64,000 nt of DNA from Utricularia gibba (GCA_002189035.1 CM007989.1:2542001-2606000), one strand, 5' to 3'. Counted from the stretch's first letter, positions 13,123 to 24,632 are shown. Translations and numbers: made by a program. The notes: generated by a model from the sequence alone, not told the origin.

Positions 13123-14138
13123 ATGACAGAGGCAGATTGAGCAGCTGAAGCGATGCGAAACGCTCAAGTAATCGGAAGTAAAAGCCTTGTGTATCAAGGC
13201 TATGGAAATCCTCGTCGAGGCGAGCAACGTTCAGCGAGTTGATCCTCCGGTTACTGTGAATACATGGAGAATGATTCGCTTTTTCGATTAGACACTTATC
13301 TTTCGTTGTTGAAACTACGTTTGTACTTTTGAATGAAGGGCCTGAAGTATATGACAAAAATGATAGTAAATTTGATGCTTGAGAATGTCTGTTCACAGGG
13401 AAGTAGCAAAATGAATCACTTTCATCAATGAATATGATTTTCATGTTTTTTGTAACTTGATGCAGATTTGCGGTGATCTGCCCATCCACAAACAGTAGGA
13501 GGAAACTGTCCTTAGACAATTTATCTGTTTCTTGGAGATTTTGTTGATCGGGGCTTTTACTCAGTAGAGACATTTCTACTGCATCTTGCTCTGAAGGTTT
13601 ACATATGTCTCTACTCGCAGTTATAATTATTGATCTATTCTTCCAATGAAAAATATGTTTGTTAGTTTGCCTATTCAGAAAAACTTTCCCCGTGTGTGAT
13701 CTCTCCTATAGTCAGAGGCAGAAGACATCGTTGATGGCTGGGGCCTGAGCCCTCGTGGAGCAGGATTCCTTTTCGGAAGCAGTGTAGTGACCACATTTAA
13801 TCACGCAAATAATATCGATTATTTTAATGACTTCTCCCTGCTTCTCAAAAAATCACCTTGAGTATTCTAATGACTCTCCTCTTCTCTTCAGGTGTGGAGA
13901 TGTAGCTGCCACCCTCCAACGCAATGAAAACCTGGGGAAGCAATTCCTCGTATTTGAAGCTGCTCCACAGGCAACCTTTTTGTGTTTCAGTGCGGATAAA
14001 TCAAGACAAGCCATCATGATGCCGGCTGACTCCAAAGTTCATACATATGTATATCCTCCCTCACACCATTTTTACATTCAAACGCAGGAGGCAAGAGGAC
14101 CCGCTTCCAAAAAGCCACCTCCGGATTACTTCTTCTAG
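13123..14138 (+). pseudogene. Decayed protein phosphatase 4 catalytic subunit (PP4/PPX) gene
   Basis: Remnants of a PP4 gene keep the exon order and splice-like borders. Near 13130-13255: RQIEQLKRCETLK, stop TAA 13169-13171, then [16 protein letters not shown] and [11 protein letters not shown]. At 13466-13595: ICGD, a gap, GGNCP, stop TAG 13513-13515, then [20 protein letters not shown]. At 13712-13822: [19 protein letters not shown]. At 13892-13970: RCGDVAATLQRNENLGKQF. At 14088-14138: EARGPASKKPPPDYFF and stop. The stretch from the RGNHE catalytic region to the HGGLSP motif is missing, as is the CRAHQLV to SAPNYCY segment. It cannot encode an active phosphatase. Retained introns show a DNA-level duplication, not a retrocopy. 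A 168-codon frame on the - strand here is its antisense shadow. Confidence 0.9.
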
Positions 14139-15369
14139 GAACCACCACAATGGCATGAATGCGAATCCTTGGTGCATGATCAGTACACCCCAAAGGATTG
14201 TGACCTCTTGCAAGCAGTTCCCAGACACCCCATTGGCCGCCCCGGTGACTCCTCCAACCACTATCTTCCCTATACACATCCTGGCTGCTGCCCATATGGT
14301 ATTAATTTTTTCCCCCATTTGAATTGCAGTTTGCTTGTCAAAGAGAGGCCTACTAAATCAGTAATTAACTCATTCCCCCTTTTCATCCTGGCTGCCTTGC
14401 TGCTTATGCTATTTTGCTACAACAAGATTTTCTTTTACAGTCTAAAAGACGTCTACAGATGAAAAACGTAAGTAATGATTCCTAGATCAGATGTGGCCCA
14501 CCCTCTCCCCATCCCATATCTATACAACCTGTAAGCACTTTCTATCCCTCCCCCAGTTTTATCTAATAAATCAAGATTAAAAAAATGATCAATTTTTGTA
14601 TATAAAATCATCTATATTACACATCAAGGTGAAAGAATGAAGGTCACATAAAATTTACCATTGTGAATGATTCGACTCTATTACAAAACCTGTGATACGT
14701 ATATGTAAAAAAAATTGATTGTAGTATATGAAGTGGATTGAAAATGATAATAAACACATGTATGACTCTTTTTTTTTATCTGAAATAAAATAAATTAAGG
14801 ACGTGTCCTATTTTTTTTTATTAAAGTTATTTGGGGATTAATAATAGTATTAAACGACTGTTGGCATTGATTTTGTAATAATATTTTACGCATTTTTAAA
14901 TAAAAAAAAACGAAGAAAATCTGATTGCATCTCCACGGCAAAACCAGTTAGCCATAGAAAAACATTCAACTCCTTTATTGTGCTTTATTCCGCATACTTC
15001 CACTTACTAAAAATGGTAAAGTTTATAAGTTCCACATTTCCACCTTTTTAAACCCACCCGTAATTCGTCGCCCAAATCCCACACTAATCTTTTTAATAAT
15101 TACGAGGATCCAAAATCGAATTAATTAAACCGTATTATTATTCTTATTATTTTTTAAAAAAAACACATGGCCATGGCGACACGCACCACCTCCTCCTCGA
15201 GAATCGTTGGTTCCTGGTTGTGTTTGTGGGGGAGAAAAAGTTGCCGTCGTCATTAATGCAAAAGTTTGGTTGACCGAGAACCAAAAGATGGTATCGTCAT
15301 TAGTAAAGGGAGTGGAGGTGAGGACTCTATATAACAAAATTGGGGGGGCGAAGGAGGCGGGCATCATCG
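14139..15369. other. AT-rich spacer and response-regulator promoter
   Basis: No gene is supported. The stretch is strongly AT-rich with T and A runs. A TATA-like CTATATAAC at about 15327-15335 sits some 40 bp before the response-regulator ATG. A possible hydrophobic - strand frame at 14061-14318 runs across the PP4 remnant and is not convincing. Confidence 0.45.
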
Positions 15370-16586
15370 ATGGCTGACGCGGCGCTGGATAACATCCACG
15401 TTCTGCTCGTTGAGCACGACGTCAACTGCTGCAAGCAGACGGTGGAGGTGCTCCAGTGCTTCTCCTACGATGGTTTGTTTTGTCGTGCTTGGTTTTCTGG
15501 TTGCTTGATTTGGGTTTTTTTTTGTTTGTTTTGAGTTTGGGTTTGGGGTGTGCAGTGACGGTGGTGCCGATGCCCTCGGCGGCGCTGAGGATTGTGTCGG
15601 AGAGGAGGGGGGCGTTCGATCTTCTGATCCTGAGAGCGAACTCGCCGGACCCCAACGGATGGGAACTCATGCTGCAAGCAGTCGCCTTGAAACTACCCGT
15701 CATCTGTTGGTTTCTCTTCCCCGACTTTCGTTTGCTTGATGTACTTGAAATCGATGAGTGATGTGTCGTGTTCATAGTGACGATGGACGAGGACGACGGG
15801 GAGCTGACGGCGATGGCGTTGGACAGCGGGGTGTATCTGTGCATAAAGAGGCCGGTGGAGGTGGAGATGGCGGAGTACATGTGGCAGTACGTGTTCAGGG
15901 AAAAGCTTAGCAAGAGGCAGAAAGAGAGCAGGGAGGAGAAGAGGGTCCAGGGGAACGTCAAGAAGAAGGTCTGGACGGAGTGGACGCAGGAGCTTCACGA
16001 GAAGTTCGAGGAAGTCGCCTACAGGCTCGCCAAAGTAGACAGTGAGCATCAACTTTTCCTTCTTTTTTTTTTTTTCTTTATCGAGTTTAGGGATGATCTG
16101 AAAGAGAAAAACAACAAATTTAGGGTGCTTCCCTAAAGACATCTTGGAGGAGATGAGGGTGCCGGGACTCACCAGGATGCAGATAGCCAGCCATCTCCAG
16201 AAATGCCGCAACGAGGCGTGGGTGCCACCTGGGGAGAGGCGTTCGCGGCATCCCAGAGAGAAAGCCGCTGCACAACCGGCGGCACCCCCGGGGAGCAGGA
16301 AGCGGAAGGCCTTTGGGGTAATGCCTAAAATAAGCAACAAAACTCTGGCGAAAATGGCGACTCTTCCAGGGGACGGTGGCGCAGAGGAGTGCCATCGGGT
16401 TCGGGAGAGAGATCCGAGGATGACTTCATTAGTTACCGTGAAATCGGGAGCAGCAGCTGGAATCCCCTGAGCCTTGGACCACTGAACGCCGGCGGGCAGG
16501 ACAGCAACGTACCCCCGGAAACGGGAGAATGCTCCTTGCAGTTTGGTGAAGCCCTGGATGACTTTGATCTCTCTGGCCTGCTCTGA
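15370..16586 (+). CDS. Type-B-like response regulator with pseudo-receiver and GARP (Myb-like) domain
   Basis: Probable nuclear transcription regulator. Exons 15370-15472, 15556-15705, 15778-16041 and 16139-16586. Receiver: IHVLLVEHDVNCCKQ has EH where active receivers have paired acidic residues; FDLLILRANSPDPNGW has Arg-Ala where the phosphorylated Asp of ISDV should be; the late Lys survives in CIKRPVE. So it cannot take a phosphate at the normal site. GARP domain: KKKVWTEWTQELHEKFEE through LEEMRVPGLTRMQIASHLQKC, with the family SHLQK motif. The C-terminal part (SGSGERSEDDF to ALDDFDLSGLL, stop 16586) is in another frame from the GARP exon. One base missing in a G run at about 16370-16400 would join them; read straight, the protein stops at 16470. 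I do not assign a specific ARR or PRR name. Confidence 0.82.
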
Positions 16587-18400
16587 CGCACCCAGCTCAG
16601 GGTTTTATACCTGTACATGACGCAGAACATATGATGGAAGGATACAACTGTTTTACTGTGGGATGTAGCCCAGCCGGATCATACTGCCTGCTCATCACCT
16701 GAAGCACAAACTTGTAATGCCGATACATCAGATCATCGTCCCACATGATTTGATGACCTGCTTGAAAGCAGCCGACAGGGTCATGGATAGATAGAAACAC
16801 TACAGACAAAAACAGCTCTATAAAAGATATGATGTTGAACTGATATTGAAAACCGGTCGATTCTTATCTGCTCCCCGACAGCAGAGTTGCATAATTCCTC
16901 GTCCTGAGAACTCACATAAACCTGAAAGCATGAGAACCAGCAGTAAAAATTGCTATCTAAATTTACAAAACAAGATATGGCATATTACCTACACATAAAG
17001 AACACCTAGTGCGACGCTAGCAAGTGCAGGAGGAGGAATTCTACTCCCTAAAGCCTCCCATATGCCTCCATCCAGGCTTGGGACTTTGCATCCTGACCAA
17101 CCATCTTGCTGAATAAATAGTTCTGAACGGATTCGTTAGCCCATAAGTAGTCCTAACCTAATCAACTTGCCAACCCCCCTCCTCCCATCCTTCCTAAACA
17201 CTAGATATCAAGTCTCCCCTCCTCCTTTCTCCAGGCTGGGGACTGGCAGTGCACTTTTGCACAGGCGGAGTTAAAAACTTTGTATCCTAACCTCCCCTAC
17301 AACCCACTTAAAACAATAACTAAACTGCTAAATAGTTTTAAACTGATAACTTAACCATACTAATAAAATAATATATCCCCACGTGTAGTCCAGGGCCTAA
17401 ACCAATAACTTACATCTAAATTACCTAAATTGCTAGGCAGCCAATGATTGCGAAAGATAAATAATGATAGAGGATGGATGCCGAGCCCTGCAGATAAACA
17501 TTATCACAGGAGTGATATGTACTGCGATAAAAGCCCCCTTCTGGTCTTTTTTTCTTCTTTTTTTTCTCTGGCCTTTTTTCTTTTTTTTCTCGCCTTTTTT
17601 CTTTTTTTTTTTTTTTTTTTTTTTTGTGGCCTTTTTTTCTTTTTTTCTTTTTTTTCTTTTTTCTCTGGCCTTTTTTCTTTTTTCTTTTTTTTTTCTGGCC
17701 TTTTTTCTTTTTTCTTTTTTTTTCTGGCCTTTTTTTTTCTTTAACGGCGATCGAATGTCAATGGTGGTAAAAAATCGCGAGAGCGATTTGAGAGAGAGGG
17801 AGAGATGGCGGTTGATATCGATCGCGGGGGAAGGCTGGCAAATATTTTTCTTTTTCTTCTTTTGGCCTTTTTTTTCTTCTTTTTTTTGGATGAATGGAGG
17901 AGATAGATCGCAACCATGGCGCCGTACCTGCATATGAAACGGGATAAAGAATTAGACCACACAAGATGCTTCGCCATCGCCAAGAAAATCGGCCGAAACA
18001 AGAATCCAGAAAATCGGCAGTAACATACAAATACAACATTTCCTTTATTTCGATCATCAACAGATAATTCAAAATCAAGAAACATAAAAAAAAGGCGATA
18101 ATCTCCAAGAACGAAGGAAAACAACACACAGGCAAAAATAACTTCAAATTGAAGCGCACACGGAAAACGAGGGAACGAAAACGAAACTCTTGCATCTGCC
18201 TAAAAGAAAGGAAAAAGAAACTGAAATAACAGAATACATAGATGAAACTAACCTTTCCGAGAACCCTAAACCTCGAGAGAAAACCCCACAGAACCCATAA
18301 ACAAAACCCCTAGAGCTCTCTACGTGAAACTAAACATTTGCGCCAAAAGAATGAGCAATGTGAAGTAATCGGGTTATATATAGGGTGAAGCACATGGAGG
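16587..18400 (-). other. Possible leftward transcription unit without recognisable protein
   Basis: The right end looks like a housekeeping promoter reading left: AGCCCA/GGCCCA/TGGGCC elements at 18421-18486, a TATA box (CTATATATAAC on the - strand, 18374-18384) and a telo-box (AACCCTAAA on +, 18262-18270). A donor GGAAAG/GTTAGT at 18252 and an acceptor CTTTTAG/GCAG at 18199 follow, although that intron would be only 53 bp. Further left there are more acceptor-like sites but no frame I can recognise. The region also holds the 3' UTR of the convergent response regulator. Options are a non-coding RNA or snoRNA host gene, a small unknown protein, or the 5' part of a dead gene. Confidence 0.35.
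17540..17745. repeat. Pyrimidine-rich minisatellite (GGCC plus T/C tract)
   Basis: About 200 bp of T and C only, interrupted at semi-regular intervals by GGCC. The unit is roughly CTGGCC followed by T6CT6CT8, repeated about seven times with variable T lengths. A smaller version follows at 17845-17890. On the opposite strand it gives a long Lys/Arg-rich frame that is an artefact. Such mirror-like homopurine tracts can form triplex DNA and are error-prone in assembly. Confidence 0.85.
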
Positions 18401-18420
18401 GAAATCATATTTTGGAAACA

Positions 18421-18486
18421 AGCCCAATTAACGAGAGATGAGGCCCATTATTAAAATTGGGCCACAGATTTTGGAAATCAGCCCAT
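18421..18486 (-). promoter_or_regulatory. Cluster of site II elements
   Basis: AGCCCA, GGCCCA, TGGGCC and AGCCCA occur within 66 bp, upstream of a - strand TATA box and a telo-box. Site II plus telo-box is the known promoter pattern of plant translation and cell-growth genes. It supports the leftward unit described at 16.6-18.4 kb. Confidence 0.5.
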
Positions 18487-18854
18487 ATAGCGTAAAGTCA
18501 CCCGGTAAATTTTGGAAATAAGGGGCCCCTTTTTGTAAATATGGAAGTCGCCGGCGTTTGGATGACGTCACCTGGTAAACATGGAACAGAGTCCATGGAA
18601 GAAGTCAGCAACCAGCATGCATGATAATAAGCTAAAAGCTCTGGTATGAAAGTAGGAACCAGTTTCTATAGAGGGATCAATCTAAACTGCATCGTCTGCA
18701 GAGTACACTATACTGGTAGCCATGGATGATGATGTATCGATCTGATTAACGGGTTAAGAAGGGAAAAGGAAGCAGGAAGATGGGGGGAGCGACTAGCAAG
18801 TGAGATGAGTAGAACAGCAAATGCGTGTATGCTCCTGAAGGAAGATGTCAGCTG

Positions 18855-19979
18855 TCAGTTCTCCATGAATCTAAGCTCCTGCAACTGATCCCTTATCTGG
18901 CTTTGCACTAGCTCAAGCCTCTTAGAGAACACTTCTAACTCAAGAATCTGTTGTTTCCTCCACCGATCATCGGACGTTTTATCGCCGGCGACAGCTCCAG
19001 GGAAACACAACGACAGGGGACTAGTGGTTCCTGAACCATGTCCACAGAATAAGCCACTAGGAACAGACGAATTTCCCAGCAATTCCTTGAGTACAGGAGA
19101 CAAAGAGCTCTTAATTGTCTCTTCGATCACGGTGGAGATAGGCCCGGAAATCCCGATGCCCAGGACGGGAGCGGCAATGGGTGTTATACCCACCGTGGGC
19201 GGCTGAATATTGTTGACGTTACAGTAGTTTGTGTGCGACGGCATTTTCTCCTCCAATTTCACAGGCCCAGCACGATTCCTCTTTCGCGGTCGGGGGGCTT
19301 TGCTGTTCACATCGATCCTACTTGGGATCGGGTTCTGACAGCTAATAAAAGCTGGGTTATTGAGATCATCGTCGTCTTCCTCAACGCCGGTGGACCGGTA
19401 AGCAGCAGAGCCGTTAGCGTTGCCCCAAATTTTGGAAGAAATTTCGAAGGTCAACTGATCGTGGGGGCTCTTAAAGATATAATCTTTACCGGAGCTGAAC
19501 CTGTTGACTAGATTACGATACTTCTTCTTCAGCCTCCGAAGCTTCTCAACAAGCTGACTCTTGTTGAAATCGAGCTGGAACTTGCTCCTGATCTGGTCAT
19601 AAAACGCCGTCGTATCATGGTGGTGCTGCGACGAACCGTACTGACCGCAACGCTGAGTGGTGTAATCCAGGAACCCTTGCAACAGCTCAATCTCGTCCTG
19701 GTCCGTCCACAGACGCTGGAAGAGCTTCCGGGACTCGTCAGGCTTTCTCGACTCCGGCAGAAAAAGGTCCTGTTGCTGTTGATTATGGTGGAGATCAGGG
19801 ACGCCGTGGACTGCCACAGTCACGAGGGCAGTGGAAGGAGCGCCATCAAGCGCGAGAGGCGCCGAGGACGCGGAATCATCTTCATCGTGATCAGAGATCT
19901 GGTCGTCGTCATCATCGAGAAGATCCTCGTCGTCGTTGAAGACGACGCCGTGACCAGCAACGGCAGCGACAGAGGCCAT
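18855..19979 (-). CDS. GeBP/STKL family transcription factor (DUF573 domain)
   Basis: Plant-specific nuclear factor of the GLABROUS1 enhancer-binding / storekeeper-like family; members act in cytokinin response, trichome or sugar regulation. It has 374 aa in one exon. It starts MASVAAVAGHGVVFNDDED with a long Asp/Glu stretch. The DUF573 DNA-binding domain runs from FQRLWTDQDEIELLQGFLDY through SQLVEKLRRLKKKYRNLVN to TFEISSKIWG. A basic patch APRPRKRNR is a likely nuclear signal. The C-terminus has the usual Leu-rich coiled coil (QQILELEVFSKRLELVQSQI). An in-frame upstream Met at 20159 would add 60 residues of unlikely composition, so I prefer the MASV start. The AAA codon count and frame are clean throughout. 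Confidence 0.9.
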   Translation of the reverse strand: MASVAAVAGHGVVFNDDEDLLDDDDDQISDHDEDDSASSAPLALDGAPSTALVTVAVHGVPDLHHNQQQQDLFLPESRKPDESRKLFQRLWTDQDEIELLQGFLDYTTQRCGQYGSSQHHHDTTAFYDQIRSKFQLDFNKSQLVEKLRRLKKKYRNLVNRFSSGKDYIFKSPHDQLTFEISSKIWGNANGSAAYRSTGVEEDDDDLNNPAFISCQNPIPSRIDVNSKAPRPRKRNRAGPVKLEEKMPSHTNYCNVNNIQPPTVGITPIAAPVLGIGISGPISTVIEETIKSSLSPVLKELLGNSSVPSGLFCGHGSGTTSPLSLCFPGAVAGDKTSDDRWRKQQILELEVFSKRLELVQSQIRDQLQELRFMEN

Positions 19980-20358
19980 GGCAGCGACCCGGCGAGGCTT
20001 CAATATTTCGGGGGAAATGAACCGTCGTGTTTCGTGATCCGCACCGCCGGGTCCGATCACCAGACCCAATCCAAACCCTACCGGCCTGAACCTGAACGCC
20101 AGTCCCAGGTTTATACCCCCACCAACCCATCTCTGACCAACAATAATATAATATTCCAATTATTTATTAAATTAAAATATCCAAAAAAAAAAATGCTTTT
20201 CCCCACATTTCTAATTTTAAAATAATTTATAATTAAAACTCAACAAAAAAAAAAAAAAAAAAAAACACCCACAAAGAGCTATGTTAAATCAATGAAGCTT
20301 GAGGAGCTTTCTTCTTCCTCGCATCTCTTACCAGGGCTGCTGCCTCTGCCTCCTCCAT

Positions 20359-23030
20359 CTAGACCTGTCTATAAAACAGAAGATAAGCGTGATCATGCAA
20401 CACTCTGCTTCTTGGAATGGCCTCCACGGAGGCATCGTCGAACCGGAGCCACAGGAGGCCGTCGTTTCTTCGAGCATCAGCTGTGTAGTGTCCTTTTGAC
20501 GCTATGTTTCCATGGTGAGTTATGGTTGCCACGAGCTCATACTTACGGCCCTGCACAAGGAAGGTTGCATAAACTCCTGTCTCAATGGAGGGTACTGTTG
20601 GCGAGAGAACGCACCTCCACGGCGGCGGACACGAGCAGATCACGGTGTAAAACTAGTTCAAGGGGGAAACGAACAGCCTTTTGCAGCTTAGTGCTTCCGT
20701 GGGCGCCATAGCCGAATCGCTTCAGATGCAAAATGAGTATCTTTGGAAGTGACTGAATGTTGATTGACTTCCGGGCTGAAACAGGTGCCGCCTGAAATTC
20801 AACAAGAACGATGGATTCAGTGGGCCGGAAGGAGGAAGAAGAACATACAGGATCAATGCAAAGGGGGGGATTATGTTGGAATACCCTTTGTGATGTTGGT
20901 GTTCGATACTCGTTCAATGTCTCTGGGGCGGAAAAGAAATGTAGAGCATCTTCAACAGTGTGAATAGATTCATGAGAAATGTCGAGGTGAAGCATCAGAA
21001 ACGGTTGAACAGTGGCTGAAGCTTTGTTTCCTGCTCGAACAAAAGCAAAAGAAAAACTTGATGGGAAAATACTTGATGCGCTCAAGGGATGCAGATGCAA
21101 TCTGGGTGGAAGAACATTATTATTCTACGCTGCAGAAAGCTCAAGAGTTTAAGAAATACCTTTTGCTTTTACAACACTTCGCAATTGTCCACCGAATATG
21201 GAGCTGAGTTCAGAAGGAATGAGACTCTGGGTTGTTGTAACAGCAGATTTATTCTTAGGACCAATGGTTTCCCACCCATCATCTTCAGCAGTAGAGACGA
21301 CAGTTGATTTTGAGACAGTCAGCCCATCAAGCTTCAGCAGCTCATCATGCATTTGATCCATCATGAAACTCAGAAACTCTTGTGCATCCTCTTGTCTGTG
21401 TGAGCATAACAAAAACCGGGGTGAGAGATAATTAAGAAGCTGCATACTAGAACTTCAAAATGCAGCAATAAACAAGGAAACAGAGTCGACATCTCAATGA
21501 CTGATAGAAAACCAAAGAATCTCTAGTTTTTTATGAGATAGCATACTAGGAGCACGCAGGGAAAAAAAATAGCTCGCAGGTCACAAAACATACCTAGTTC
21601 TGCCTAAAAAGTTGCCTGATATGTCAGGAGAAAATTTCCTCAAGACAGTTTCAAACATCACAGGTGTATATGACTTTCGTGTTTCAATTACAGCAGGATC
21701 TTTATCCGCAACATTGATTCCACCAACAACACTAACCTCATTAATGAAATCAACAAATGCGGATATTGTTGGGTAGGCAGCCTGTAAATATAGAAATGAT
21801 CTTTCTAAATAGACTGAATTGGGATAAGATGAACCCACAAGGTAATCTAAACAAACAGCACTAGCATACCTTGGAAAGGTTCCGACTTCTCAATTCTTGC
21901 AACAGCCGAACGAATGGAGAGCAAGATAAAAGAGCTTGAAGTGTAGCATTGAGGAAGCACAAATTTCCCGGGTTGATCAATCCACAAGGAAGTACATCTT
22001 GACCATGAAAACCAGTTACTCTCTTAGAGTTTTGAAGCACATCACCAGGAGAAGCAGCATTGGATCCATTCAGCTTTATGTTATCAGAATTTTGGAGATT
22101 TGAGACAAAGTTCTCGTCTGATGCTCTTCTACTCAGGCCTGCTCCACCAAATATGACCTTTTTTTCAACATGGGACTTGGAAATGGAAGTATTTCCATTT
22201 TCGTGCGCATTGGAAAAGGCACTGGTTGCTGAATTCCTTTGTGGTTCAGTTTTACCCTTTTGGACGGAGAAAGCACGCCCACCCACAGACCCATCAATCG
22301 CCTGCGGTTGAACAGCTTCCGAAGAACTGATTTTTACTGCACCTTTTTCCCGAGATTCACAGGGATTCTCCTTCTTTCCACTTATCCAGGAACGCGTTTC
22401 ATTCTCGGTGAATGACCCAAAAAGCAATACCTACGGCCGCAGAATAACAGAAAGGCGCAATAAAGTCAAAATCTTTTCTTAAACCCAGGAGTAACAAGAC
22501 AGACTGGGCTAGTTTCAAACAAAACCATATGTCCAGGACTCACAAATACTTCTGAAAAGCCTTACATGAACCACAATTAGCAAGCATCCTTACTTTGCGA
22601 CACACACGCAAAACCTCAGTATGGAAGGAACGGTGATGCGCAGATCATATTAATTAGAGAAAAAAGAAATGAATACCAATTTTCCTAATAAGAGGAAACC
22701 TAAAAACTGGATCTTCACAATGGCCACTCACATGTATCCCCAAATTATACACGCCTACACGCAATGCATTCAATCTCATAGCATAAATGTTGAAGGAAAC
22801 CACCGCCCTCAAACAAACGAAAAAAGTAAGTATACTAACACATCTCCGGGAACCAAGAAGTAAAAATTGCGTCTTTCAACCAAATAGAGCAAAGTAAGCC
22901 AAATTTTGACTACTAGCGTAAAGATCTGAAACAGCATCGTTATCCCAAAAAGCATCAAATCATATTCATCCAACCAGTGCTGCAGAATTCATAATTGAAT
23001 AGCAACCCTAACCTTAGAAGGATCACTCAT
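20359..23030 (-). CDS. UBP24: Ubiquitin carboxyl-terminal hydrolase (UBP24-like)
   Basis: Cysteine protease that removes ubiquitin; Arabidopsis UBP24 acts in ABA and stomatal signalling. Seven exons, in phase, 505 aa: 23013-23030, 21870-22430, 21594-21781, 21160-21395, 20885-21030, 20615-20791 and 20359-20550. The tiny first exon MSDPSK joins [15 protein letters not shown]. The catalytic Cys box is [19 protein letters not shown]. The QQ-type box follows in [20 protein letters not shown]. The His box region is [32 protein letters not shown] and ends [10 protein letters not shown]. The long Ser/Asn-rich linker after the N-terminus is normal for this subgroup. Both Cys and His are present, so it should be active. 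Confidence 0.93.
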
Positions 23031-24632
23031 GGCGCGCGGCAGCCGATTAATTACTCAACTCAAAACTTGGTATGCGGTACATAACAAAGTTAAGTAAACT
23101 TGTATGTGGGTGCACCGAAGCAAGAAAATTCATTCCACGACAGGAGGCAGCAACGGCAAAGGTTGAAGAAGACATGAGACACAAACGCCAACAGCACTTC
23201 GACTCAGCGACGGAATTCTGAATTGTTTCCCTTATTTTATACAGGAGCAGAGAGCCGTACTACATAATCCAGTATCTAGAACTAAATCAGCAAATATTCA
23301 TATTTTAAGGGATGTTTGGTATTTAGGATAACATTCGTATAACATCAAATATTGTCTTTAATTTTAAAAAAATAATCTTTTTCCCTTTTCAAAAACTATT
23401 GACCTTGTCGATCTCCTTCAACTCCTCCCTCGGCATTCTGTTTGGTCTCTCTTGATGATGTTTTTCTGCAGGACGGCACCGAGACATGGATGTGGGATTG
23501 ACCAGACGATCTGGATTGACCAGAAAGTGGTTAATGAGTATTTAACACAGTGGATTGATTTGGATCCAACTGAGTGTCTTCTGCATTTCATAGTCTTTTT
23601 GCAGGGGCGTAGTGTAGTGTAGCCATATTCTATGTCGAGATGTTGCAGATGGTTGTTTATCCTTGTTTTTCATGTAGTAAATCAAACACGAAGAAGAAGA
23701 ATGTTTAATTCGATCTAAAAAATTAGAATCTTACGTACACATGACGTCTAACTTAATTTTAAGTTTATCAAAGTTAATAAATTTGTTTCCCATATAAACT
23801 AATTGAAATATCTTTCAACTAACAATGTGTGATTGCAATTCCCCTTCTCCAATATCTTTATTCTAACACTGCTACATCATTCTTAACACCAGTGGATGGG
23901 AAACTGGGCTGCTTGGAACCTTACAAGCCGCAGAGAGATGGTCATTTTGTACTCGTGTTTTCGGGTTAGTTTGCACATCAAACCATGAGCTACTAGCTGA
24001 ATGTCAAAAGTATTAACTCATAGCTTTGGCAGCAATATGATTTCAACCGTTATTTTGGACAAATTTTGTGTGCTATAGCTCTAAACTTTGAACGTGGATC
24101 ATGGTCTGAAGGACTTTGGAGAGGGTTAGAAGTGTGGCCCCTAAAACAAGTCGTCAGCATTTAGTTCCCTGGACCAGTGCACATGCTGCCTGCCCAGCTT
24201 TGAACCGCATACTATATACTCAATATCATCACATGCCTAGGCTGTGCTCTACCTATGTGTGGGCTTCGTATTGCCTGGTGAGTCTGTACGTTCAAAACAA
24301 GCTTCATGGAGTATGAAACATCTACTTGCAACTCATCACTAAATGCCACTGGACAGGTTACCATTACAATGACCTGGCAAGGTTGCTCTGGAATCTGGGA
24401 TAAGAATCCCTGTGATCCTATGTGGTACTCAAAAAGAAGAGGATGTCATGGAATCCTTTTTAAAAATGAATCGAATAAATGATCATTGTTTCGTGACTGG
24501 ACTGACCAAGTTATACAAATTACCAATATTACACAAATGCAGAGGAGACTTACAGGGAGACTCTAGAGCATCATTGCCTCCAGGAGCTGTGGCAATTAGT
24601 CGTTTTCCGACCATTTGCTGCCATGGTTGGGT
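23031..24632. other. Spacer between UBP24 start and BRN1 stop
   Basis: About 1.6 kb without a gene I can support. The right part holds the BRN1 3' UTR, and the left part holds the UBP24 leader and promoter. A short repeat GATTGACCAG occurs twice near 23495-23525. + strand frames at 24116-24316 and 24412-24666 lack family features. It is one of the longest gene-free stretches in this dense window. Confidence 0.45.

Noticed and set aside
13067-13573. 168-codon - strand frame
   Set aside because: It is antisense to clear PP4 exon remnants on the + strand and has no family features.
14061-14318. Hydrophobic - strand frame with Gly/Val-rich start
   Set aside because: It overlaps the last PP4 remnant, has no splice partners and matches nothing I know.
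17433-17937. Lys/Arg-rich or Phe-rich long frames on both strands
   Set aside because: They come wholly from the T/C minisatellite; any frame through it is open. No protein is implied.
19980-20159. 60-residue N-terminal extension of the GeBP protein
   Set aside because: Gly/Arg-rich residues unlike the family; the MASV start gives the normal acidic N-terminus.
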